NCBI GenBank assembly: GCA_011037195.1
Contig: JAAEAF010000128.1
Coordinates: 310,001 to 374,000, forward strand
Source: Triatoma infestans
Taxonomy: Eukaryota > Arthropoda > Insecta > Hemiptera > Reduviidae
DNA: 64,000 nt
Direction of reading: 5' to 3'
Made by a program: the position numbers and the translations under genes. Positions 48,727 to 59,639 of this stretch are shown piece after piece. Numbering within the stretch: the first letter of the stretch is position 1; each line of letters opens with the position of its first letter. The notes under the pieces are model-generated. The model was not told the origin of the DNA. It ran no database searches and saw only the letters and a program-made list of their open reading frames with translations.

Positions 48727-48993
48727 TAACAAAGATAGCCTGCTTCTTTTTGTGGTCATCGACCGGTTTCGGACTTTCGCCCATGATCAGTGTGATAACA
48801 CAGACTTACACAGAGCAAATTTGGTTGGTACACTCCTTTTTTTGTTCTGTGCAAGTCTATGTTATCACACTGTTTTGACAAAAACATCCTGATGATGGAC
48901 GAAAGCCCGAAACCGGTCGATGACCATAAAAAGAAGCAGGCTATCACGGAAAATATCTCTGATGCTTTCCAGTTCTGCGGAACCAACCACAAC
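48727..48993. mobile_element. Hairpin (foldback, MITE-like) element
   Basis: The 36-bp arms 48737-48772 and 48907-48942 are reverse complements with one mismatch and include CCGAAACCGGTCGATGACCA. The centre holds two inverted copies of a TGTGATAACACAGACTT-like block. The element ends with ATCTCTGATGCTTTCCAG and TGCGGAACCAACCAC, shared with the 38420 copy. The possible 12-bp target duplication TAATTGTACAGG / TAATTGTAGAGG flanks it with one mismatch. Confidence 0.7.
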
Positions 48994-49283
48994 TAATTGT
49001 AGAGGTATTAGAGTATACAGAGTGGATGTAATTGTAGACATAGATCTAGATTTTGTTGTAGAGTGAGAAGTGGAATGTAGATGTGGATGAAGATCTGGCT
49101 GTGGATGTTATTGTAATGTAGAATTAGATGTAATTGTAGCTGTGGATTTAGTTAGTAAACAAGGTAATACAGAGATAGTGGCTACAATCAAATCCGAGAA
49201 CAATTTAATTTCAATGTGATTACAGTTGATTTTTGCCCATCTATGTTTGTAACTTGGATATTGCCATCATTATAATAATAGGA

Positions 49284-49322
<39 letters not shown>
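49284..49322. repeat. (TA)n(TG)n microsatellite
   Basis: A TA run passes into a TG run of about twelve units. Confidence 0.95.
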
Positions 49323-49329
49323 GCAATGT

Positions 49330-50330
49330 GTGTTTAGTGAGTTAGAGTACGACCGAATGGGTTCACTAAACCCAAATAGTTGTACCCAAATACTTGCAAG
49401 ACCTACTTTTAGTGTGTGACTTGATGTTCAGTCAATGAAAGTGTTGTACAGGGGCTCTCGAACTAGTCCAAGATTGCTAAAGAATAGGCTAATTCACTCC
49501 ACCACTCACTGGGAGGAAATGGTTGTTTTATTCATGAATGGTACATTTTTTAAATGTTGTTTACAACGGCAACTTTTCAATGTGATTCCTCTAAAACCCA
49601 TTGACCTTTTTTGGTAATGGAAAATAGAATTTTATTAACAACAATTGGATAGAACTAAGAATAGTCTTTCTCTTTTAGAAATTGTGGAAATTAGCATTGC
49701 TAAGTAGGCTGAGCTCCCTTTGTGGGTGCCAGTTTATTAGAACTGAAGTATCAAACTGGTTCGGCGCAACAACAAAGTAACAGTTCTCTTTTACAAAACG
49801 ATTAATTGCAGACGATGGCTGGTAATGGATCCAATTTCCTCTGATACACCATCAACACGCAGACTGTTTGTAATTTTATTACTGAATTGTCTCCAACTAA
49901 CCAATAATATAAAGAGGTGTATATAATTTACTTTATTACTAATACATGTACACAACAAAACTACAGGACTGTCTGTTTGCCTTGTAATTGTACAATCCAT
50001 AGGTATAAAGTAGTACTATCCTTACACACTTATATAATGTAAATAATGCATTTGAATAAAGTTCTATTGCTGAGCTCCGCCCTAATTTGAAACTAATAAT
50101 ATACTTTAAACGATAATCGATAACAGAGCGAACAGAAATCGAATATGCAGTTCCTATTTACTTATTTAGACTTGTCTATCGGTTTGACTCGCCACGTCAT
50201 GCTTTCGGTAAAACAGCCGATCGTAAATACTCACATAACTTACTGTTAGATCACTAATGTTACGGTAATTGACAAATTTCGTTCAAACTTGTAATTTTTG
50301 AACTAAATGGTCCTCAACAAACATTTAAGG
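49330..50330. other. Unassigned stretch
   Basis: AT-rich sequence without a convincing coding frame. The open frames at 49435-49617 and 49791-50000 show no domain pattern. Confidence 0.4.
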
Positions 50331-50502
50331 GTGGTAGCGGGGGTGCAAATGTTGCCACTCTGTTAGACTAACACTAGAACGTGATACACTACAGTAAGGG
50401 AGCCCCTCCCCCACCAATCCGAGAGAAATCTAACGCATAAATTTCTCAAAAACTTTAAAATAAATTTTTCTGGAAAATTGTTTGAAATGAAAGTGAATGA
50501 AT

Positions 50503-50583
50503 GCAGTTATGTAAGATGTATGCAGTTATGTAAGATGTATGCAGTTATGTAAGATGTATGCAGTTATATAAGATGTATGCAGT
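50503..50583. repeat. 19-bp tandem repeat, about 4 copies
   Basis: GCAGTTATGTAAGATGTAT repeats at exactly 19-base spacing with one change in the fourth copy. Confidence 0.92.
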
Positions 50584-50699
50584 TTATATTAAAGAAATCA
50601 TTGTTTCGAGATTTCTAGAAAATTGCACAAAAAAACTCCATTGAGAAAAGTGGTACTTTTGGTTGATTGAGTTAGAGCAAAAATTATTGTCGGTTTCCT

Positions 50700-50950
50700 A
50701 GTAGCATCCTTAAACAATGCACAGTGACACTACTGTGTCCGGAGACTTCTCAGTATATGCCGGGAGTAGACAATAGTGCCTTCACCGGACAATGAGCTGT
50801 AGAGGCTCCTGGAAAAAGAGAACAAGTACAGTACTAAAAGGAAAACAAGAAGTGCAGTACTGAAAGAGGGAAGTGCAGTACTGTCTGGACAGGAATGCGG
50901 AATCTCCACGTGTGAAACTAGCGTGCTACCACCATGAGACAATCTTATCT
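50700..50950 (-). repeat. Probable SINE copy with tRNA-like head
   Basis: On the minus strand CTCATGGTGGTAGCACGCTA looks like a tRNA A-box region. The body shares CACCGG(A/T)CA(A/T)TGAGCTG with the 30795 copy and GTCCGG with the 24645 copy. It is diverged, and an internal GTGCAGTACTG-like repeat has expanded. Confidence 0.4.
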
Positions 50951-50974
50951 CGTGTTACTTTATAAAATTTTTAC

Positions 50975-51790
50975 TTTCTCTTACTAATAATAGTAAGAGG
51001 AAGTATTGAGATCGTGCCCAATTTTCGATATTGTGTTTTCACCGGAAATACATGTTTTGAGGTCCTCTGAGTCCAAAAAAAAGGTTTTTAGAAAATGGTG
51101 TATCTGAGAGTATGAGTTATAAACCGTTTTATTATTACTATTATTTTGCATTGAATTCATTTCAGTTGAGCGGGCCAAGATCCTGAGTGCCGATCAGATA
51201 GCGATTTCAAAAGTTAAGCTAACATTCTTTAATGTGAAAAGCATATTATATCAAAAACGAAAAGTTGCAGGAAGCTCAAACTTGGTATTCCGTTTAGTTA
51301 CTATCACCGGTATCTGACACGAAAATTTCGGGCAAAATCCATCAAACGAAAGTCACTTTAGTGGATGGTTTTTTCAGTTTTTTGTGATTTTCTTGAAAAT
51401 GGCTCCAACGATTTTCATTAAACTAAGAATTACACATCTAAGGAGCTACAACTTTTATTTGAAACATTCCTTTGGGTAAACTCATATAAGGGAGCTTTTG
51501 GGGGAGGGGTAGTGTTATATTTGCCTCGAAAGTTCTATCTTTCTTAGTTGATTATTCAATTCTACCATCTATACAAAATAAATTAGAAATAAACTGATTG
51601 CCAAAATTCCGAGTTTCAAGAAAATTGTAAACCGTAAATGCATTTTGACTGAATAGTTATGTCAGTTTTCGCGTTCGCGATAATAAAAACACCGACAAAT
51701 TTCATTAAATTTGGTGTACTATCTATAAAACATTTTGGTAAACTGCAGTAAGAGAAAGTCCTATGAATGAATCGCACAATAATTCACATT
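50975..51790 (+). repeat. Dispersed repeat family A, most complete copy
   Basis: Starts CTTACTAATAATAGTAAGAG GAAGTATT and ends AACTGCAGTAAGAGAAAGTC. In between are, in order, TTTTCGATATTGTGTTTTC, ACCGGAAATACATGTTTTGA, AAAAAGGTTTTTAGAAAATG, CTCAAACTTGGTATTCCG, CACGAAAATTTCGGGCAAAA, and AAAATTCCGAGTTTCAAG. The same blocks recur in this order at many places in the window. No transposase or polymerase is recognised, so its class is unknown. Confidence 0.65.
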
Positions 51791-52043
51791 CTTTTTCTGT
51801 TTATTTTTATTATTACTATTATTTTGCATTGAACAATTTGGGCTGATTCATTTCAGTTGAGCGGGTCAAGATTCTGAGTGCCGATCAGATAACCTTTTTC
51901 AAAAGTTAAGCTAACATTCTTTAATATATACTAGTAATATTATTACGAACCGTATTAATATTTGGACTTATATTTAAAGTGGCTGTTGTAGATTATTTTT
52001 TAAAAACAATAATTACTCGGCCAACGTTTCGTCTTTTATTAAT

Positions 52044-52085
52044 ACATCATCAGGGCTGTTGTTGCTTTTGTAGCCCTGATGATGT
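52044..52085. repeat. Perfect 14-bp hairpin
   Basis: ACATCATCAGGGCT (52044-52057) and AGCCCTGATGATGT (52072-52085) around a 14-base loop, preceded by CCAACGTTTCGTC at 52021. Confidence 0.8.
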
Positions 52086-52649
52086 CGTAGATGTCAAAAA
52101 TCTACGACCGCCAATAAAATACACTATCGGGAATCGAATCCATTAATGTCCATTCATCTTAGAGCATACTCCTTACCATTTTATTTAAACTAAAATATAA
52201 AATAATGTAATTGTTTCCAAAAGAATCTGAAAAAAAAAAAAGAACCTAGCAAAACAAGATGGTAGTTCAGCGCAACAAAGGTAGAAACTTGATTGCCTAT
52301 TCTACCAGAGGGATTGGCCCGTCTGAAGATAGAACTAATTTTATGGCCTCTTTTTATGTTGAACCTCAATGCCTTTATGGCCGGTCTATTTATCTACGAA
52401 TATTAAACATTCTTCTCAACGCGTTCTTTTCGATATCCGACAACCATAAAAATGTCTTGATGGGTTTTCGTTTATTACGAAAAAGTGTACCTACAAACAC
52501 AATACAAAACCATCATTATATAATATTATAATATGTTTAATAGATTTCATAGCAAAATAAAGCTATTTTCAAAAATCTATAGCTGGTTGATAAAATTTAT
52601 ATTTTTACATTCTATTATACAGTAAAACAATCGGTTCTATAAGCTCGAC

Positions 52650-53000
52650 TTCGTTTTTACTTTCTCTTGTTGCTGGTAAAAGGGACATTTGCGATTGGGT
52701 CAAATTTGAATTTTCATCGGAAATACATGTTCTCCACGTTCCATGAGTATGAATGACATATTTTTAGTGCATAGTCTGTGTTTGTGTACATATGAACAAA
52801 ATCTTTCAACACATTTAAAATGATGTAGGGTTCTGGGGAAGGAAATTCCTCTTAAGTAAATTTCTATATAGTTATGCCACAACAATATTAAGGTACATTA
52901 AATAACTGCTGGAGATCTATTTTTGAAAAAAATGGTCAATCAGAAAAGCGAATTTACAGAAAAACTTTCTGAATTTGTTTTGGAATTTTCTCGAAAGTTA
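52650..53000 (+). repeat. Dispersed repeat family A, diverged copy
   Basis: It has TTTACTTTCTCTTGTTGCTG, TTGCGATTGGGTCAAATTTG and TTTTCATCGGAAATACATGT in family order. Confidence 0.5.
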
Positions 53001-54116
53001 ATAGGTCTAGTTTCAGAAGAATCACCTCCCAGTTGCTAACAGTTTTCACCAGCAAGTCTGTAGGCTCCTCTGCTGCTTGCCACCAATAATATTCTAGTAT
53101 TTACTCAAAACCGATAATTTTGTGAAAGTAATTTCTTTCTCTCACTTCCGGCCAACGTCGTAATCCCTATCTCAGTCCAGAGGTGATCTCTGAGTTAGGG
53201 TGCACCTAATCTTGTCGGATTATCCGACCATCACGTTCTTCCATCCGTCAACAAATCCTGGCGCCCAAAAGTAAGTAAACTGAATTAGCGGTTTCTCTGG
53301 TCGTTGAGTTAGCCTAGGCGTCTCCAAACTATATTCAAACTTGCCTCTCTCTACTTGATTTTATCTTTAGATTCAATTGAACTATAGCCTTTTTATTTCA
53401 TCCTCTTAAAGAGACGAACAGTAGAGAAAGTAAAGAAAGAAACTTTTAATTTAAAACTATTCTATAAAAAAAGTGATTAGTGGCTGTCTTATTAAAATTA
53501 TTGAAATCTTTAAGCCGGGAGGGGGAAAGCATTTTTGTTAAAGTTAATGATAATGACAGAAGGAGATAAGTATGAAGATGTATTTATATTTCAGCTCGAC
53601 AGTGAGAGCTTAGATTACAGAAACACAAGAAATTAGCGTTTCCTCCTGCTCTCTTACTCGCCTAATGTTTTCTTTTGTCTCAGTTTTCCTCCCATCAAAC
53701 ACAATTTCTCAGAACAAAGAGTCGACCATTAACATGTTATTAAGTACAGCAGATCAAAAACGCTTGTGTATGCGCATACATTTTTTGTGCTTGTTTATTT
53801 TCTATTTGTAATGGGTAATTTGCTCTCAATTGTTTTTGTACTCTTGATGATGCGAAGGCGACTTAGAAATAAATTCACAATATTTTCGGTCCTTAATCTT
53901 CAGAAAAAATATCATTCGGGAATTTTGAAATGATAATGATAAGCAAGCACTTGAAAATGTCATTAAATTATACTTATATATGTATAGTATATAAAAATGT
54001 GTATATATGTATATATATATATATATGTATATATTACATTATTTATAAGTTCTGCTTTACTCTGTTTATTTATTATTTTTACTTTCTCTTACTACTGTAG
54101 GTCTTTTTGTTAGGTC
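53000..54116. other. Unassigned flank of the non-LTR element
   Basis: 53130-53330 is less AT-rich, with a TTGTCGGATTATCCGACC palindrome. 53990-54040 is TA/TG simple sequence. At 54075-54100 a family A start (ACTTTCTCTTACTACTG) meets the 3' end of the retrotransposon. Confidence 0.4.
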
Positions 54117-54258
54117 TTTTTTTTTTTTAATTTCCTTTATTTACTGCATGCTCCACTTACATATATTACATGCACTTTTAATTCAATTTTAGTATATAAA
54201 ATCACAATAACATTTACATGTAATAAATAATATACTATAAAATTGTAAAATAATATAA

Positions 54259-55150
54259 TTATAAAATATTAAAGTCTGCTGTATTAATAAACTGTTCGAA
54301 AAATCCACACAATTCACTGTCACTCACTAAGTCACATTTCGCTGGTGGCCACCTGAAACCCCTAGTAACAAGATTCCTTATTAGAGAGGCTCTTTCTACT
54401 TCAAACTGTCCACATTGAAATATGATGTGTTCCCATGTTTGCCACGATAAATAGTCACAAGGACATACTGGATCTGGCAGTATATGGAAGCGATGAAGGT
54501 ATGTCCTGTTTCGTCCATGCCCAGAGAGCAGTTGCGTTGTTTTGTAGGTTACCGTAATTTGAGACTTTATTCGTGAGCTTATAGTCGGGAAAAATTCTTT
54601 GGTGTGAATTCCTTTTTCTGTTCTTGACCAATACTGCTCCCATTCCTGTAGCATTCTCTGTTTCAATAAGTAGGCTACATAAGTCTTAGGAGCAAATTCG
54701 AAGGAAAGCGGTAAATCCTCATCTTCAGCCCCTTGCTTTGCCAACATATCAGCCCTCTCATTCCCTACTTCACCGACATGAGCCTGCACTTTATTGAACG
54801 CCAACCTACATTGTCTCCGCTGAAGTTTTATCAGAGCACGCCGAATCCCTTCTACCAAACGCATATGGTTGTTTTGATCGTTTATGGAATCCAGAGCTAC
54901 TTGACTGTCCGTTCTGATGATTACTTGTTCTAAAGCAGATTGGTCGAGGGAATTATTCGGCGAAAAGGCACTGTTAACAAGCCACTCCAAACAGTTTAAT
55001 ATAGCCAAAAGTTCAGCTTGATTATTAGAACATTATACCGCAAGTCGAAACCTTTTTTCCAAGAATTCTTCGCCATCTAGATAGACGACAAATGCACAAC
55101 CAACCTTTCCGTTCTTCTTACTGCCATCCGTAAACAATCTGTAACCTAAA
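54259..55150 (-). pseudogene. ORF2 C-terminus: RNase H and zinc-finger-like tail
   Basis: It begins LFTDGSKKNGKVGCAFVV (first catalytic Asp in TDGS), then QAELLAILNC (Glu), IIRTDSQVALDS (Asp), and AHVGEVGNERADMLAKQG (closing motif). All the usual RNase H positions are visible. A TAA near 55035-55037 lies between the first Asp and the Glu. The following 150 residues end with CPCDYLSWQTWEHIIFQC, the Cys-Cys-His-Cys tail typical of this group. The domain degrades the RNA template during copying. The uninterrupted part is 54259-55008. Confidence 0.85.
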
Positions 55151-56370
55151 ATTTGAGTATTCTGGAGTATTCTCAAAAGTTATTTCCGGTACCAAACCTG
55201 GGTGTATCCAATGACACTGCTTTGTAGGCAAGTCCATTTTTAGAGCTATTTCTTCATCAGATTCACTCATGATCTTGTACTTTCGATAAATTTGTGCTAA
55301 CTTGATTTCAATAGGTGTAACGTTTGCAATAGTACACGTGGCCTCATAAGAAATCGTGCGGAAACCTTTGATCACTCTTAATAAAAACAATCTTTGAACT
55401 TTCCGTAATTTATTTATGTTATATTTTTTACTAAGCCCTTTATACCAAGCAGGCAATGCATAGGTAAGGAGGGGAATCAAGGCACCATCGTAGATGATTT
55501 TCAATGCTTCCGAGGAAATTCCCCAATAAACTTTCGCTGAACGCGACAACTGATTTACCAGCTGCAGACTTTTTTCACAGATCCGATTTATGTGACTGTT
55601 CCAAGACATCTTCGAATCGAAGATGACACCAAGATACTTAAGCTCTTGTACAATATTCAAACGTTTACCACCTAGGAACACAGATACGCTTGTATCAACA
55701 TGCTTTCTGTTGACAACCAGTACATTTGACTTTTGGCTATTAAAAGCCACTTTATTATTGTTTGACCAGCGTTCTACAATTCTCATGCAAGTATTAGCTG
55801 AACACTCCACTTCCAGAGCGCTATCACCTTTCACTGCTATTAACAAGTCATCTGCGAACGCTATTACCAAAGCCTCTAACGGAAATTTCTCTTTTAACAG
55901 GGAATCAAATTGTATAATCCAAAAACTGGGTCCACAACATGAACCCTGTGGACAGCCCTTTGTAACTTGCCTACTCACGGTTAGCACGTTAGTTCTTATT
56001 TCAGCTTGCCTATTATCGAAATAATCTCGTGTTAAGTGGTACAGATTTCGCGGACAGTCAAAGTTTTTCAATTGCACTAGAATGGCCGGCCACCACGCAG
56101 CATCAAACGCACCTTTCACATCTAGTGCAATTAATAGTGCTATTTCCTGGTGGTTTAAAGCACTATCCATATATTCTTTGACCTTCATTATTGCATCTTC
56201 TGTACTCTTCTGTGGGGTAAAACCATACTGTCGGCTACTGAGTAGATCATTTTTATTTAGATGATACATAATTCTATTTATAAGTAATTTTTCGAGTATC
56301 TTGCCCCAAACAGATAACAGACTAATTGGCCTATACTTGTCAACTTCATTTGAATCTTCCTTACCAGGTA
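55118..56370 (-). pseudogene. ORF2 reverse transcriptase domain
   Basis: Motifs in order: YRPISLLSVWGKILEKLL, which sits in a shifted frame before 56278; QYGFTPQKSTEDAI; LIALDVKGAFDAAWW (motif A, catalytic Asp); KGCPQGSCCGPSFW (motif B); ALVIAFADDLLIAV (motif C, F-A-D-D); FNSQKSNVLVV; and LKYLGVIFDSKMSWNSHI. The palm residues needed for polymerisation are all present, so decay has been light. A one-base shift near 56370 separates it from the endonuclease frame, and another near 55140 separates it from RNase H. Confidence 0.9.
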
Positions 56371-57964
56371 TTCAATGGACACTATAATGGACTTTTTCCA
56401 TAAGTTTGGAAATTTCCCCTGCTTTAAGCATTCATTGTACAAAGCTAAAACAAAAATAGGCAATCTATAGTAAGTTTGAAAAATGATAGTCTGGTTGAAT
56501 CCATCTTCTCCTGGAGTTTTTTTGGGGTTAAATGATTGGATAATTGATTTGAGTTTATGACTTGTGAATGGTATATCATCGGATTGACAGCTGGAGTATT
56601 CCATAGATTGTTGCCTTATATTCTTATTGTATTCAACATCCGAATTAATATCATCAGTTTGCACGTATTTATCTATAAGTGCGTCTAGTGTTGCTGTAAA
56701 ACTGCCATCTGGTTTTCGTAACGTAGTGAATTTTGTTTGCGTTTTTAAGTTACCTGCTGCAGCTTTATATATGTAATTCCAGGGTTGAGTCTTGTTGGTG
56801 GCATTGCAGAACTCTTTCCACGACTCTATTCGAGCTTTATTCATGAAAGCTTTATATTCCGTTTTGGTAGCATAATATTCCGCTTTACGATTTTCTCTCA
56901 AGGCAGCGTCTCCTTTAGTTCTTTGATATATTCTTCTTCTCTTGTTAGTTAGTTTTCTCAACGCCGTTAGTTCATTATTCCACCAATTAACAGATTTTTT
57001 CGTTGTTCCGCTTTTTAATAAGGCAACTTTCGGTACGGTTTCTTCACAAGTACGTCTGACTATATCCATAAATTGCTCCACAAATATATTTAAATTCTCT
57101 GCATTTTTAATAAGAAGAGCCATTTTATCATCAACTTGTTCATCAGAAAGAAGACAGTCGTAGTTTTGTTTGCAAAAGTGTTTCACATTTTTCACTAACA
57201 CTTGATGAAACTTTGTCCAATCAGTTTTATATGTATTGTATTTATAAAAATTCCCACTTTTTTCTTGGAAAAACTGATTTTTATTAAAATAAACCTCATA
57301 CATAATAAAATTATGGTCGGAGGCGCTCTCTTCCTCACTTATTATCCATTTATCAACATAACCCAACATTGCATAGTTTACAATTGTCAAGTCAATGTTA
57401 CTTTGTGCTCGAACCGTCTCAAAAGTGCTTTTAACTTTATCATAATTATTATTTAAAGTGAATAGTGACTTGGAGAAGATCCATTCTTCCAAAAGCAAAC
57501 CACGATCGTCTTCTACAGAATTAAACCAAGTTTTGGCTCTTGCATTGCAATCTACAGCAAAGAGAATAGGATTGTTTTTAGCAAAATTAATGTGTTCCTC
57601 CAATTTCGAAATATCATGTAAAATATCTCTTTGCCTATCAAAATACATAGACGCTGCATAAAATTTAAATTTAGTTTCAGTAGTGATTTCTAAGTAAACA
57701 TTGTCTTCATTTGAGTTCTGTGAGATTAGTAAAACATCTAATTTCTTATTCAATACTAATATTGCCGCTCTTTTACGCCCTTCTCCTTGGTTATAAATAG
57801 AAATGTTCTTAGGAAATTTTATTGTTTATATTGTATGGTTCTTGAATGAATATTAAATCTACTTTGATGTCATTATAGAACTTTATTAGATTTGACGTAG
57901 CAGCTCTTGACCTTTGTAGGTTAACTTGTAAGCAAATTAAAGATGGAAGTATCTGCTTATTTAC
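56278..57964 (-). pseudogene. ORF2 APE-type endonuclease and linker
   Basis: From the ATG at 57964 the frame reads LICLQVNLQRSRAAT and LIFIQEPYN, the N-terminal signature of the endonuclease in this group. A one-base shift near 57811-57820 moves it to the main 491-residue frame with YNQGEGRKRAAILV, then ILFAVDCNARAKTW (the DxNA catalytic block) and SASDHNFIMYEV (the SDH block). The latter part, PWNYIYKAAAGNL to KKTPGEDGFNQTI, is the usual stretch leading into the polymerase. The domain nicks target DNA for target-primed copying. Confidence 0.85.
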
Positions 57965-58055
57965 CATAGTCAATATTTTGTTGTTTTCTAACCAACATGA
58001 TATTATAACTGGGACATTCTCTACTAAATGCTGGATGTGCTACGTTTAAACAGTT

Positions 58056-58993
58056 TTATTTTTTAATAAATTTATTCCTAGTAGTGCAATTAATACATTT
58101 TAGTTGTGAATCACTTTGTTGACAACTGTCAGTAGTGTGGTTACCAGCACAAAACGCGCAAGTTATTTCGTTTTTAAATATTTTCGATGTATGGTTGAAC
58201 CTATGGCATTTAAAACAACGTACTAGTGTTAAATAATCATCGGCCCTGCACAAACTCCACATCATTTTTAATCCAGATTCCTTAATTTTACTGCGCAATG
58301 TTGGATCTATCTCTATAATGAGATTAGAAACATTATATTTATTTCGTTCTGTTGGAATGATGCCTTCCCCATTTTGGAAAAATTCCGAGTTTTGCTTTTT
58401 AATAATTGTAGAAGCATTATCTAAAGTAATTTCACTGGGAATGTTATAAATAATTAATTTAGGCCAAAACAATTTACACGGTTCTGCATTTAATTTGTCA
58501 TTACATTTTTGAACGATCTCCTTACATACTTTCTTTATGTCTTCTTTTTCATTACTTTCAATTAAAACCCTACCGTTGGAAATATTTCTCAATTTGGAAA
58601 CACCAATTTTTAAATCACATGGATTAATAGCAGTTTTAATGATTTGTTTGGTATCATCACTCGTGATATTGTCTCTTGGAGTAATTATGGCTTCAAATGT
58701 TGGTTTTACAGTAACTAATGTTTTATTAGGATTTTGTTTAACAACTGCGGCATAGGTAAAATTGGTTTTGTAATTAGTGTCTGTCTGACTAACCTTATCA
58801 CTTGTTTCAGTAACATGTCTAAAATGTTCCACTTCAAGTCCTTCTTTCATCTTGCTGTACACTTTAGTTAAATCACTAATAGCCGTCAAAATGTCTTTTT
58901 TTAAATCATTTCGCAAGTTTCCACTAACTTTTGTAACATTTTTCAATAACTCGATAGCCTAGAAAACATAGCATCACAGTTAGTCTCCGCCAT
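58056..58993 (-). pseudogene. ORF1 (gag-like nucleic-acid binding protein)
   Basis: An ATG at 58993-58991 starts MAETNCDAMFSRLS. A one-base shift near 58950 leads to the long frame beginning ELLKNVTKVSGNL. The middle holds the RRM-like region usual for this class (VLIESNEKEDIKKVCKEI), followed by CFKCHRFNHTS, CAFCAGNHTTDSC and a final CINC, a zinc-knuckle cluster near the C-terminus. The first knuckle has lost its last Cys (IF in its place) and the last is truncated at the stop, so decay has reached the nucleic-acid binding end. ORF2 follows after about 90 bases. Confidence 0.8.
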
Positions 58994-59000
58994 CTTCTTT

Positions 59001-59108
59001 GTATGTAGGTCTGTATGTAGGTCTGTATGTAGGTCTGTACGTAGGTCTGTATGTAGGTCTGTATGTAAGTCTGTACGTAGGTCTGTATGTAGGTCTGTAT
59101 GTAGGTCT
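59001..59108. repeat. 12-bp minisatellite, nine copies
   Basis: GTATGTAGGTCT repeated nine times in exact 12-base register, with C-for-T or A-for-G changes at a few places. It lies eight bases from the ORF1 start of the retrotransposon. Minus-strand translation gives a QTYI repeat, which is not a gene. Confidence 0.95.
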
Positions 59109-59167
59109 GCTTATGTGAACAAAACATCTCAAAAACAAAAATCTTAGGAAGCTCAAAGTTACCCCTA

Positions 59168-59535
59168 GTGGAGAGGGGCCGGAGTGTTTGGGCCGAGGAC
59201 CAGATACTCGGAGACTATGGGCAAGTTTCCCAGCAACTTACCGGTGGAAATTCATGCAATTGGAACGTGTATCTAATTTATCCTCGATAGGAAATATCGG
59301 AAACAGGAGAGTGTAAGCCTATCCGATAGCCAGGTCGCCATTAAAGCACTGAGCTCGTAGGTCATCAGTTCAAAAAATGGTGTGGAATTCCTCGGCAAAC
59401 TCGGTGACCTGGGAAGCAGCAATAGAGTCACTCTATTTAGGATACCAGGGCATGTTACTTGGAAGTAAATGAGATCGCCGACAATTTGGCAAGGAAAGAC
59501 GCTGCCACTCCCTTTTTGGGGCCGCCTGTATTAAT
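59168..59535 (+). pseudogene. RNase H fossil of another non-LTR retrotransposon
   Basis: Plus-strand frames give AGVFGPRTRYSETMGKFP, then LPVEIHAIGTCI (the AExxAI block, with V for A), LSDSQVAIKALSS (Asp block), SKNGVEFLGKLGDLGSSN, then RIPGHVTW and VNEIADNLARKDAATPF (closing PGHxGNExADxLAR motif with a frame change). All blocks stand in the right order and spacing for an insect-type element RNase H. Stops and shifts make it a relic. It differs in wording from the RNase H at 54259 and from that at 31850, so three element lineages are represented. Confidence 0.72.
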
Positions 59536-59639
59536 ATAATTAAAGTATGATTTTTAATTAAAATTGAACTTTTTTTAAAAATATATTTTTAAAGTCAACT
59601 TGGTAATGAATTTATTAATAAAAAAATTTTGATTTTTAA

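Larger units (their letters stand above)
54117..59000 (-). mobile_element. Near full-length non-LTR retrotransposon (I/R1/Jockey group, with RNase H)
   Basis: Order on the minus strand: ORF1 with zinc knuckles (58993-58056), then ORF2 with APE-type endonuclease, reverse transcriptase and RNase H (57964-54259), then a 3' UTR with AATAAA at 54141-54136 and a 12-base poly(A) (54128-54117). Both ends appear to be present, but several frameshifts and one stop inactivate it. A nine-unit 12-bp minisatellite (59001-59108) abuts the 5' end, and GTAGGTCT occurs next to the poly(A) end (54097-54104), suggesting insertion into that kind of repeat. Flanks on both sides look like dispersed family A. Confidence 0.85.

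Noticed and set aside
55623..57661. Plus-strand open frames within the retrotransposon
   Set aside because: Shadows of the minus-strand reverse transcriptase and endonuclease frames.
59001..59108. CRISPR-like array or a repeat protein (QTYI repeats)
   Set aside because: It is a plain 12-bp tandem minisatellite without spacers, in a eukaryotic genome; the translation is a by-product.
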